From: Streptomyces barringtoniae
GTDB taxonomy: Bacteria; Actinomycetota; Actinomycetes; Streptomycetales; Streptomycetaceae
Reading direction: 5' to 3'
Length of the DNA stretch: 64,000 nucleotides
Assembly: GCF_020819595.1 (NCBI RefSeq)
Contig: NZ_JAJHNP010000010.1
Location: 248,001 to 312,000 of the forward strand
The position numbers and the translations under genes were made by a program. Under the pieces are notes generated by a model, which did no database searches, was not told where the DNA came from, and saw nothing but the letters and a program-made list of their open reading frames with translations. Of this stretch, positions 28,207 through 35,541 are shown one piece after another. The first letter of the stretch is position 1, and each line of letters begins with the position of its first letter.

Positions 28207-28464
28207 ACCGGCTGCCCCTTCCCGCTGCCCCACCTGGTCCCACCTGTGTGGCCGTACGGTACGTGCTCACAGGGCGGACGTGGCAACTCTGGCACATCTT
28301 CGCAAGGGGCGAAGACGGGGGTCCCTTAGGAGGCATTCGCCCACCTCATCGCGGAGATGGTCCGTTTTCGCACGGCATCACCGGTGCACACCGATTGACA
28401 CTCTTCGGTGACTCTTGGCGCGGTTTTCCAGCACTCGTTCGATACGACCGGCCGGACCGGACGC

Positions 28465-30135
28465 TCACCTGTTCGACGGCGGTCCCTCGATCGGGCGACC
28501 GGGCACACCGGGGCGTTTCTGCCACGGCCGGGGTCCGGTGGGCGGCCGGTAGCCGACACCGAGGGCGTCAAGTCGCGCGTAATGGGCGGTCATACGGCGT
28601 TCGAAGCCGGCGAAGTCCCGTTCCGCGGGGGCGGGCAGCCGGCTCCAGGCCACCTCGGCGAAGGCCGCGAGCCGGGGGAAGGTCTGGTAGTCCACGCGCG
28701 CGGTGTCCTCCAGCACCTCGGTCCAGACGTTGGCCTGAGTGCCCAGCACATGCCGGGCCTCGTCCTCGGTGAGCCCGTCCGGGACGGGCTCGAACCGGTA
28801 GACGTCCTCCAGGGTGCGCACGAAGCCGATCGGCACCGGTTCGTCCTCGCCCGGGGCCTGACGGTGGTCCAGATACACGTACTGCTCGGGGCACATGACG
28901 ACGTCGTGGCCGGCCCGCGCGGCCGCGATCCCGCCGCCGTAACCGCGCCAGGACGACACCGCGGCGCCCTTCGCCAGCCCGCCCTCCAGGATCTCGTCCC
29001 AGCCGATGAGCCGGCGCCCGCGCGCGGCGAGCCAGGCGTCGAAGTGCCCGATGAACCACGACTGCAGCTCGTCCTCGTCGGCGAGAGCGAGTTCCGCGAT
29101 CCGGGTCTTGGCCGTCACCGACTCCGTCCACTGCTCCTTGCGGCATTCGTCGCCGCCGACGTGGACGAAGTGCGAGGGGAACAGCTCCAGGACCTCCTCG
29201 AACACCCCCTCGTAGAAGCGCAGGGTGGTGTCAGTGGGGGCGAGTACGTTGGCGGAGATCCCCCAGTTGTCCCAGACGGTGAGGGCGGTGGTGTCGATGA
29301 CGTCGGTGTTGCCGAGTTCCGGGTACGCGGCGATGGCGGCCTGCGAATGGCCAGGTACGTCGATTTCCGGGACGACGGTGATATGCCGCTCGGCGGCGTA
29401 GGCGACGATCTCCCGGATGTCGTCCTGGGTGTAGTAACCACCGTGTGGTTTCTCCTCCCACAGCGGGGAGGCCCGGTGACCGAATTTCGACCGTGCCCGC
29501 CAGGAGGCGGTTTCGGTCAGCTTCGGATACCGCTTGATCTCGATCCGCCAGCCCTGGTCGTCGGTCAGATGGAAATGGAAGACGTTGAGTTTGTGGGCCG
29601 CCATCAGGTCGAGATAGCGCAGCACGCCTTCCTTCGGCATGAAGTGCCGCGCCACGTCGAGGAGTAGACCGCGCCAGCCGAAACGGGGGGCGTCGCGGAT
29701 GGTGACGGCCGGGAACTCCCACTCGGTGCGGCCGCCGACGGGGGCGCGCCGGAAGGCCTCCGGACCGAGCAGCTGACGGAAGGTCTGGGCGCCCCAGAAC
29801 AGGCCGGCCTCGCTCGCGCCGTCGATGCAGACGAGGTAGCCGTCGGCGCACAGCTGATAGGCCTCCGGGCTGCCGAGTTCCTCCTCGAGCGAGGGGTTGA
29901 TCCGCAGCAGGACGCGGGAGCCGCTGTCGCTGTGCGGGGCCAGCGGCAGTCCGGTCGCCGCGCCGACGGTCGTGCGCAGCCAGCGCGCGACCCTCTCGGT
30001 GCCCTCGGTGGCGTCGATCTCGGTGTCCGCGTCGATGACGAAGCCGGTGCCGCCGCCGGGCAGCGAGGCCGACACGCTGTTCGGCGCGGGGACCAGCGCC
30101 GCATCCGGTTCCGGGAAGAGGGGTTTGTCGCTCAT
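28465..30135 (-). CDS. GH20 beta-N-acetylhexosaminidase
   Basis: 556 residues. It releases terminal N-acetylglucosamine from chitin oligosaccharides or muropeptides. The GH20b domain lies at about 15-150, the catalytic barrel from about 155. The D329-E330 pair (HVGGDECRK) is the general acid and its neighbour that positions the substrate acetamido group. WGAQTFRQLL, HFHLTDDQGWRIEI and WDNWGI are family-typical. No signal peptide is visible at MSDKPLFPEPD, so it is probably cytoplasmic. ATG 30135 has GGAG 5 bases upstream. The upstream region carries a DasR-like site and a pair of 17-base palindromes. Confidence 0.95.
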   Translation of the reverse strand: MSDKPLFPEPDAALVPAPNSVSASLPGGGTGFVIDADTEIDATEGTERVARWLRTTVGAATGLPLAPHSDSGSRVLLRINPSLEEELGSPEAYQLCADGYLVCIDGASEAGLFWGAQTFRQLLGPEAFRRAPVGGRTEWEFPAVTIRDAPRFGWRGLLLDVARHFMPKEGVLRYLDLMAAHKLNVFHFHLTDDQGWRIEIKRYPKLTETASWRARSKFGHRASPLWEEKPHGGYYTQDDIREIVAYAAERHITVVPEIDVPGHSQAAIAAYPELGNTDVIDTTALTVWDNWGISANVLAPTDTTLRFYEGVFEEVLELFPSHFVHVGGDECRKEQWTESVTAKTRIAELALADEDELQSWFIGHFDAWLAARGRRLIGWDEILEGGLAKGAAVSSWRGYGGGIAAARAGHDVVMCPEQYVYLDHRQAPGEDEPVPIGFVRTLEDVYRFEPVPDGLTEDEARHVLGTQANVWTEVLEDTARVDYQTFPRLAAFAEVAWSRLPAPAERDFAGFERRMTAHYARLDALGVGYRPPTGPRPWQKRPGVPGRPIEGPPSNR

Positions 30136-30163
30136 GCCGCTCCGTCGCACCTCCGCCACGCAC

Positions 30164-30201
30164 GTTGCACGGAGTGCAACGGCCGTTCCACTGCGTACAA
30201 C
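30164..30201. promoter_or_regulatory. Paired 17-bp operator-like palindromes upstream of the hexosaminidase
   Basis: GTTGCACGGAGTGCAAC (30164-30180) is a perfect 7-base inverted repeat with a 3-base centre. GTTCCACTGCGTACAAC (30185-30201) matches it at 13 of 17 positions. Start-to-start distance is 21 bases, two helical turns, so two dimers would bind on the same face. They lie 29-66 bases before the start codon. The form suits a LacI- or ROK-type repressor; none is encoded next door. Confidence 0.6.
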
Positions 30202-30216
30202 TGCGACGGAGGCTAC

Positions 30217-30230
30217 AGGTCTTGACCACT
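30217..30230. promoter_or_regulatory. DasR-responsive element-like site
   Basis: AGGTCTTGACCACT, reversed AGTGGTCAAGACCT, matches the DasR consensus (A-C/G-TGGTCTAGACCA-C/G-T) closely. DasR is the GntR-type repressor of GlcNAc and chitin use, and a hexosaminidase is an expected target. It is 82 bases upstream of the start codon. Confidence 0.65.
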
Positions 30231-30294
30231 CATGGCCAGAGACCACTCGCGGCGGAGAACGCCCACGACCAGAGACCACTCACGGCCGGAGAAC
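30222..30294. repeat. Three GACCACTC repeats, two within a ~33-bp duplication
   Basis: GACCACTC occurs at three places downstream of the DasR-like core. The last two lie inside a near-duplicate unit CCAGAGACCACTC...GGCGGAGAACGCC / CCAGAGACCACTC...GGCCGGAGAAC. Each GACCACT is half a DasR site. They may be half-sites or simply a duplication. Confidence 0.5.
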
Positions 30295-30354
30295 ACGAAG
30301 ACCCCGGCATGCGCGCAGGCACACACCGGGGGCCTCCCGTACGCGGACGGACCC

Positions 30355-30633
30355 CTACTTGTCGCCGCCCTTGTCCTCGCCGCCGCTGCCCATGGACTCG
30401 TAGATCTCCTTGCACATGGGGCACACGGGGTACTTCTTCGGGTCGCGGCCCGGCACCCAGACCTTGCCGCACAGCGCCACGACGGGGGTGCCGTCGAGGG
30501 CGCTCGCCATGATCTTGTCCTTCTGGACGTAGTGGGCGAAGCGCTCGTGGTCGCCGTCGCCGTGGGACACCTGTGGCGTCGGCTCTACGAGGGTCCCCGT
30601 ACCAGTCCCGCGCTCGGGCTCGAGAGTGCTCAT
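30355..30633 (-). CDS. DUF3039 zinc-ribbon protein
   Basis: 92 residues. The C-terminal half is the DUF3039 module: ALDGTPVVALCGKVWVP and YPVCPMCKEIY provide three cysteines plus an upstream His (HERFAHYV) for a likely zinc site. The ATG at 30633 has GGGG upstream. Widespread and uncharacterised in actinobacteria. TAG stop. It follows the yqgE gene on the same strand with 29 bases between, so probably co-transcribed. Confidence 0.85.
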   Translation of the reverse strand: MSTLEPERGTGTGTLVEPTPQVSHGDGDHERFAHYVQKDKIMASALDGTPVVALCGKVWVPGRDPKKYPVCPMCKEIYESMGSGGEDKGGDK

Positions 30634-30662
30634 AAGCCCCAGGGTACTGAAGCGCACAGCTA

Positions 30663-31235
30663 TCAGTTGAGCGACGGGTCGTCCGGATACGTGGCCACCA
30701 TCGCCAGTTCGTTGCGCTGGCGGCGCAGCACCTCGCGCCAGAGCCTCTCCGGGGCCGGTGAGGAGACGTCCCCGGGTTCGGACTCGACCACGTACCAGGC
30801 ACCCTCGACGAGCTCGTCCTCCAGCTGGCCGGGCCCCCAGCCGGCGTATCCGGCGAAGATCCGCAGGGAACCGAGGGCCGAGGCGAGCAGTTCCGGCGGG
30901 GCCTCCAGGTCGACCAGACCGATCGCGCCGTGCACCCTGCGCCAGCCGAGCGGGGCGAGGTCGCCGTTCGCACCGCCCGGGATGACCGCGACGCCGAGCG
31001 CGGAGTCCAGCGAGACGGGGCCGCCCTGGAAAACCACGCCGGGCTCACCGGTGAGGTCGGCCCAGCCTTCCAGGATGTCGCCCACGTCCACCGGGGTGGG
31101 GCGGTTGAGGACGACGCCGAGGGAACCCTCCTCGTCGTGGTCGAGAAGGAGCACCACCGCGCGGTCGAAGTTCGGGTCCGCCAGGGCGGGAGTGGCCACG
31201 AGCAGCCGCCCTGTGAGCGAGGACACCTCGGTCAT
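30663..31235 (-). CDS. YqgE/AlgH family protein
   Basis: 190 residues, usual length. Signatures: LLVATPALADPNFDRAVVLLLDHDEEGSLGVVLNRP near the N-terminus, and VFQGGPVS and AGYAGWGPGQLEDEL further on. Function of the family is unsettled despite solved structures. The start is taken at ATG 31235 (MTEVSSL); an ATG three codons upstream (31244) is equally possible. Confidence 0.9.
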   Translation of the reverse strand: MTEVSSLTGRLLVATPALADPNFDRAVVLLLDHDEEGSLGVVLNRPTPVDVGDILEGWADLTGEPGVVFQGGPVSLDSALGVAVIPGGANGDLAPLGWRRVHGAIGLVDLEAPPELLASALGSLRIFAGYAGWGPGQLEDELVEGAWYVVESEPGDVSSPAPERLWREVLRRQRNELAMVATYPDDPSLN

Positions 31236-31513
31236 GCCAGACATGATCCCGCATCTTCCCCTCCGGTGGGGAGCCAATCGGGGTGCGGGAGTGAACGCAG
31301 CTCAGGGAGCACGGAAGCGCCCCGGGCGCACTGCCCGGACCGGTGACCCCATGTGCCCGATAGCGCACGGTTCGTGTTGTGACACAGCTATGACGCGACT
31401 GGGCGGTCCTTGGACTTACGGGAGGGGGGTGATCGGCGATTACCCTGTCTCTCCCGGCCCCCGCGCAACAGTGATCGGCCGCCCCCTGACCAACTCATCG
31501 GAACGCGAGATAC

Positions 31514-32854
31514 ATGACCGTCAACGACGATGTCCTGCTTGTCCACGGCGGAACCCCGCTGGAGGGCGAGATCCGTGTCCGCGGTGCGAAGAACCTCGTA
31601 CCGAAGGCCATGGTCGCCGCCCTGCTGGGCAGCGCGCCGAGCCGCCTGCGCAACGTTCCCGACATCCGTGACGTGCGGGTCGTCCGCGGCCTGCTGCAGC
31701 TGCACGGGGTGACGGTCCGGCCCGGGGAGGAGCCCGGCGAGCTGGTGCTCGACCCCACGCACGTCGAGAGCGCCAACGTGGCTGACATCGATGCCCACGC
31801 GGGCTCCAGCCGTATCCCGATCCTGTTCTGCGGCCCGCTGCTGCACCGCCTCGGCCACGCGTTCATCCCCGGTCTCGGCGGCTGCGACATCGGCGGCCGG
31901 CCCATCGACTTCCACTTCGACGTGCTGCGGCAGTTCGGCGCGACCATCGAGAAGCGCGCGGACGGGCAGTACCTGGAGGCCCCGAAGGGCCTGCGCGGTA
32001 CTAAGATCCGGCTGCCGTACCCGTCCGTCGGCGCGACCGAGCAGGTGCTGCTGACGGCCGTACTCGCCGAGGGCGTAACGGAGTTGTCCAACGCGGCCGT
32101 CGAGCCGGAGATCGAGGACCTGATCTGCGTCCTGCAGAAGATGGGCGCGATCATCGCGATGGACACCGACCGCACGATCCGCATCACCGGTGTGGAGCGG
32201 CTCGGCGGTTACGCCCACCGCGCCCTCCCGGACCGCCTGGAGGCCGCCTCCTGGGCTTCCGCCGCGCTCGCGACCAACGGCAACATCTACGTCCACGGCG
32301 CCCAGCAGCGGTCGATGATGACGTTCCTGAACACCTACCGCAAGGTGGGCGGGGCCTTCGAGATCGACGACGAGGGCATCCGTTTCTGGCACCCCGGCGG
32401 CCAGTTGAAGTCCATCGCGCTGGAGACGGACGTACACCCCGGTTTCCAGACCGACTGGCAGCAGCCGCTGGTGGTGGCCCTGACCCAGGCCACGGGCCTG
32501 TCCATCATCCACGAGACGGTCTACGAGTCCCGTCTGGGCTTCACCTCGGCCCTCAACCAGATGGGCGCCCACATCCAGCTCTACCGCGAGTGCCTGGGCG
32601 GCTCCGACTGCCGCTTCGGCCAGCGCAACTTCCTGCACTCCGCGGTCGTCTCCGGACCCACCCGGCTCCAGGGCGCCGACCTGGTCATCCCCGACCTGCG
32701 CGGCGGCTTCTCGTACCTGATCGCGGCCCTGGCGGCCGAGGGCACCTCCCGCGTCCACGGCATCGAGCTGATCAACCGCGGCTACGAGAACTTCATGGAG
32801 AAGCTCGTGGAACTGGGCGCGAAGGTGGAGCTGCCGGGCAAGGCGCTCGGCTGA
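31514..32854 (+). CDS. murA: UDP-N-acetylglucosamine 1-carboxyvinyltransferase
   Basis: 446 residues. First committed step of peptidoglycan precursor synthesis: enolpyruvyl transfer from PEP to UDP-GlcNAc. The Lys-Asn pair (RGAKNLVPKAM) and the catalytic loop Cys, C124 (GLGGCDIGGRPIDFH), are present. The Cys predicts sensitivity to fosfomycin-type inhibition. It differs from E. coli-type MurA in the loop (SSRIPILFCGPLL) as is usual for the actinobacterial enzyme. ATG 31514. The ribosome site is weak. A 15-bp hairpin terminator follows. Confidence 0.95.
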   Translation: MTVNDDVLLVHGGTPLEGEIRVRGAKNLVPKAMVAALLGSAPSRLRNVPDIRDVRVVRGLLQLHGVTVRPGEEPGELVLDPTHVESANVADIDAHAGSSRIPILFCGPLLHRLGHAFIPGLGGCDIGGRPIDFHFDVLRQFGATIEKRADGQYLEAPKGLRGTKIRLPYPSVGATEQVLLTAVLAEGVTELSNAAVEPEIEDLICVLQKMGAIIAMDTDRTIRITGVERLGGYAHRALPDRLEAASWASAALATNGNIYVHGAQQRSMMTFLNTYRKVGGAFEIDDEGIRFWHPGGQLKSIALETDVHPGFQTDWQQPLVVALTQATGLSIIHETVYESRLGFTSALNQMGAHIQLYRECLGGSDCRFGQRNFLHSAVVSGPTRLQGADLVIPDLRGGFSYLIAALAAEGTSRVHGIELINRGYENFMEKLVELGAKVELPGKALG

Positions 32855-32876
32855 CGGGTTCCCGCGCCGTACGACG

Positions 32877-32913
32877 AAGGGGCGGCCCTCCGGTGAAGGA
32901 GGGCCGCCCCTTT
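32877..32913. terminator. Strong hairpin terminator between murA and hupA
   Basis: AAGGGGCGGCCCTCC pairs perfectly with GGAGGGCCGCCCCTT (15 bp) around a 6-base loop. TTT follows on the plus strand. It lies between convergent murA and hupA. Confidence 0.9.
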
Positions 32914-32971
32914 GACGTCATCGTGCGTCAGAACGCACCGTACGTCGTCCCGTGACGTACGAACGACAGGG

Positions 32972-33253
32972 TCACTTGCCCTTGGCGGCTTCCTTCAGCT
33001 TGCTGCCCGCGGTGACCTTCACGCTGTAGCCGGCGGGGATGTTGATCGGCTCGCCGGTCTGCGGGTTGCGCGCGGTGCGGGCGGCACGGTGGGTGCGCTC
33101 GAAGGTCAGGAAGCCGGGGATGGTGACCTTCTCGTCGCCCTTGGCGACGATCTCGCCGACGGTCTCGGCGAACGCGGCCAGCACAGCGTCGGCGTCCTTG
33201 CGGGTCACCTCGGCGCGGTCGGCCAGCGCGGCCACCAGCTCACTGCGGTTCAT
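32972..33253 (-). CDS. hupA: Histone-like DNA-binding protein HU
   Basis: 93 residues, standard HU length, without the long Lys/Ala-rich tail of the sporulation-specific Streptomyces HupS. It starts MNRSELVAALADRAEVTRKDADAVL and has the beta-arm GEPINIPAGYSVKVTAGSKLKE. Nucleoid compaction and architecture. ATG 33253 with GGGAG 9 bases upstream. Long gene-free promoter region behind it. Confidence 0.95.
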   Translation of the reverse strand: MNRSELVAALADRAEVTRKDADAVLAAFAETVGEIVAKGDEKVTIPGFLTFERTHRAARTARNPQTGEPINIPAGYSVKVTAGSKLKEAAKGK

Positions 33254-33736
33254 GTTGTTACTCCCGTGTTTTTCTTGCCGTTGGGGTGTGCCACGCGACG
33301 GATCCGCCCGAGGCACTGCGATGCCGATGCGCTCGCGCCCAGGGACGCATCCTGCCCCTACCTGCGGCGGTAAAGCCAATCCGGCACCCGTAGGAGTCGT
33401 GAGAACACCCTGGGGAGTCACACGAAAAGCGCCTGCTCGGCGTCACCCTAGAGTGCGCCCGGCATCGGCTGGTTCCACGACGCGCCGGTGCACGGGCCGC
33501 CGTGGTGATCCTCACAGGCCCTGCACAGTACGGCACGCCGTCACCGGACCGACGCCCGGCCGCCGCTTCGCCTTCACCCGGACGGGAGCGGCGGCGCCCG
33601 GACCACGGCCTCGGCCCGCCCGGGCCGGATCCTCCGCACGCCACGGCCGAAGCGGTACGGCCGGGCCCTGCGGCGTCAGGTCCGTGCTCTCGGCGCATGA
33701 CGTCGCGGGGCTGGGGAGGACGTTTGACGACAGGCC
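33254..33736. other. Gene-free stretch upstream of hupA
   Basis: 483 bases without a credible gene: the open frames are short and arginine/proline-rich shadow translations. It holds the hupA promoter and leader and the end region of the malic enzyme transcript. I see no strong hairpin or riboswitch. Confidence 0.6.
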
Positions 33737-35152
33737 CTAGGCCGTGGCCCCGGCCGCCTTCGCGGCCTCGCGGACCGCTCCGGCGACGGCGCCCGCGACC
33801 TTGTCGTTGAAGACGCTCGGGATGATGTAGTTCGGGTTCAGCTCGTCCTGGCTGACCACGTCGGCGAGGGCCTTCGCCGCCGCCAGCATCATCTCGGTGT
33901 TGACGGTGCGGGACTGGGCGTCCAGCAGGCCGCGGAAGACACCCGGGAAGACCAGCACGTTGTTGATCTGGTTCGGGAAGTCGGAGCGGCCGGTGGCCAC
34001 AACGGCCGCCGTCTGACGGGCGATTGCAGGGTCCACCTCGGGGTCGGGGTTCGCGAGCGCGAACACGATGGCGCCGTCGGCCATGGCGGCCACGTCGTCG
34101 CCGTCGAGGACGTTCGGCGCGGAGACCCCGATGAACACGTCGGCGTCGCGCACGGCCTCCTTGAGGGTGCCGGTGAGGCCCTCGGGGTTGGTGTTGTCGG
34201 CGATCCAGCGCAGCGGCGAGTCGGCCGGGGCGTTCACCAGGTCCTCGCGGCCGGAGTGGACGACACCGTGGATGTCGGCGACGACGGCGTTCTTCACGCC
34301 GGCGGCGAGCAGCAGCTTGAGGATGGCCGTACCGGCCGCGCCGGCGCCGGACATCACGACCCGGATGTTCTCGATCGCCTTGTCGGTGACGCGAAGTGCG
34401 TTGGTCAGGGCGGCGAGGACGACGATGGCGGTGCCGTGCTGGTCGTCGTGGAAGACGGGGATGTCGAGCGCCTCGCGCAGCCGGGCCTCGATCTCGAAGC
34501 AGCGCGGCGCGGAGATGTCCTCCAGGTTGATGCCGGCGAAGCCGGGGGCGATCGCCTTGACGATCTCCACGATCGCGTCCGTGTCCTGGGTGTCCAGGCA
34601 GATCGGCCAGGCGTCGATGCCGGCGAAGCGCTTGAACAGGGCCGCCTTGCCCTCCATGACCGGCAGCGCCGCCTTCGGGCCGATGTTGCCGAGGCCCAGC
34701 ACGGCGGAGCCGTCCGTCACGACCGCAACGGAGTTGCGCTTGATGGTGAGGCGGCGGGCGTCCTCGGGGTTCTCGGCGATCGCCATGCAGACACGGGCCA
34801 CACCCGGGGTGTAGACCATGGACAGGTCGTCACGGTTGCGGATGGGGTGCTTCGACGCCATCTCGATCTTGCCGCCGAGGTGCATCAGGAACGTACGGTC
34901 GGAGACCTTGCCGAGGGTGACGCCCTCGATCCCGCGCAGCTTCTCGACGATCTCCTCGGCGTGGGCCGTGGAGGTGGCCGCGATGGTGACGTCGATACGG
35001 AGCTTCTCGTGGCCGGACGCGGTGACGTCGAGGCCGGTCACCGAGCCTCCGGAGGACTCCACCGCGGTGGTGAGCTGCGAGACGGCGGTTCCGCTCGCGG
35101 GCACCTCCAGCCGGATGGTCATCGAGTAGGAGACGCTGGGCGCCGTTGCCAT
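33737..35152 (-). CDS. NAD(P)-dependent malic enzyme with N-terminal ACT domain
   Basis: 471 residues. Malate to pyruvate plus CO2. An ACT-like regulatory domain occupies about 1-85. The malic core carries YTPGVARVC (catalytic Tyr), NSVAVVTDGSAVLGLGNIGP, HDDQHGTAIVVLA (metal ligands) and the nucleotide fold GAGAAGTAI. The lack of an extended C-terminal phosphotransacetylase domain marks the short bacterial form. ATG 35152 has GAGGAAG upstream. Recalled homologue SCO2951; cofactor preference not decided. Confidence 0.94.
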   Translation of the reverse strand: MATAPSVSYSMTIRLEVPASGTAVSQLTTAVESSGGSVTGLDVTASGHEKLRIDVTIAATSTAHAEEIVEKLRGIEGVTLGKVSDRTFLMHLGGKIEMASKHPIRNRDDLSMVYTPGVARVCMAIAENPEDARRLTIKRNSVAVVTDGSAVLGLGNIGPKAALPVMEGKAALFKRFAGIDAWPICLDTQDTDAIVEIVKAIAPGFAGINLEDISAPRCFEIEARLREALDIPVFHDDQHGTAIVVLAALTNALRVTDKAIENIRVVMSGAGAAGTAILKLLLAAGVKNAVVADIHGVVHSGREDLVNAPADSPLRWIADNTNPEGLTGTLKEAVRDADVFIGVSAPNVLDGDDVAAMADGAIVFALANPDPEVDPAIARQTAAVVATGRSDFPNQINNVLVFPGVFRGLLDAQSRTVNTEMMLAAAKALADVVSQDELNPNYIIPSVFNDKVAGAVAGAVREAAKAAGATA

Positions 35153-35541
35153 GGCCGACTTCCTCTGCTTTCACCGTGTCGCGAGTTGTGCCGTCCGATC
35201 GTCGCACCTACCGCGGAGTACGCGGTAGTCGCCCTGGATTGCGGACGTTGTGTTCATGAGCGGTGCCTGGTTGCCGCGCATTTTCGGAAAACCACTTCCA
35301 CCATACGAGAAACAAACAGGTGGGAAAAGGGGCGTGCAGGGCAAAGAAAGAGACCCACATCACGTCCGTGATGTGGGTCTCCCTCACGCTCATGACACCG
35401 ACCCGCCATGCTCGCCTCGCGGCAAGTGGTCCCTCGCAGGGACAAAGGTTGGGCCCGGGGGCTTGGATCGGGCCGGTGCCACACCAAGGCTAACAAACCG
35501 GCGCGCCGGGGCCATTCCCGTACGGGAGGTTCACAGGAAAC
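35153..35541. other. Gene-free stretch between malic enzyme and HelD-like gene
   Basis: 389 bases with no convincing coding frame. It contains the hairpin at 35350-35381 and the malic enzyme promoter region. The part at 35240-35350 is noticeably AT-richer than its surroundings. Confidence 0.6.
35350..35381 (-). terminator. Hairpin terminator downstream of the HelD-like gene
   Basis: GAGACCCACATCAC pairs perfectly with GTGATGTGGGTCTC (14 bp, GTCC loop). On the minus strand the stem is followed by TTTCTTTG, so it fits an intrinsic terminator for transcripts arriving from 35542. Confidence 0.75.

Noticed and set aside
33258-33698. Open frames upstream of hupA as a possible small gene
   Set aside because: Arg/Ala/Gly-rich, no ribosome site, codon use unlike neighbours.
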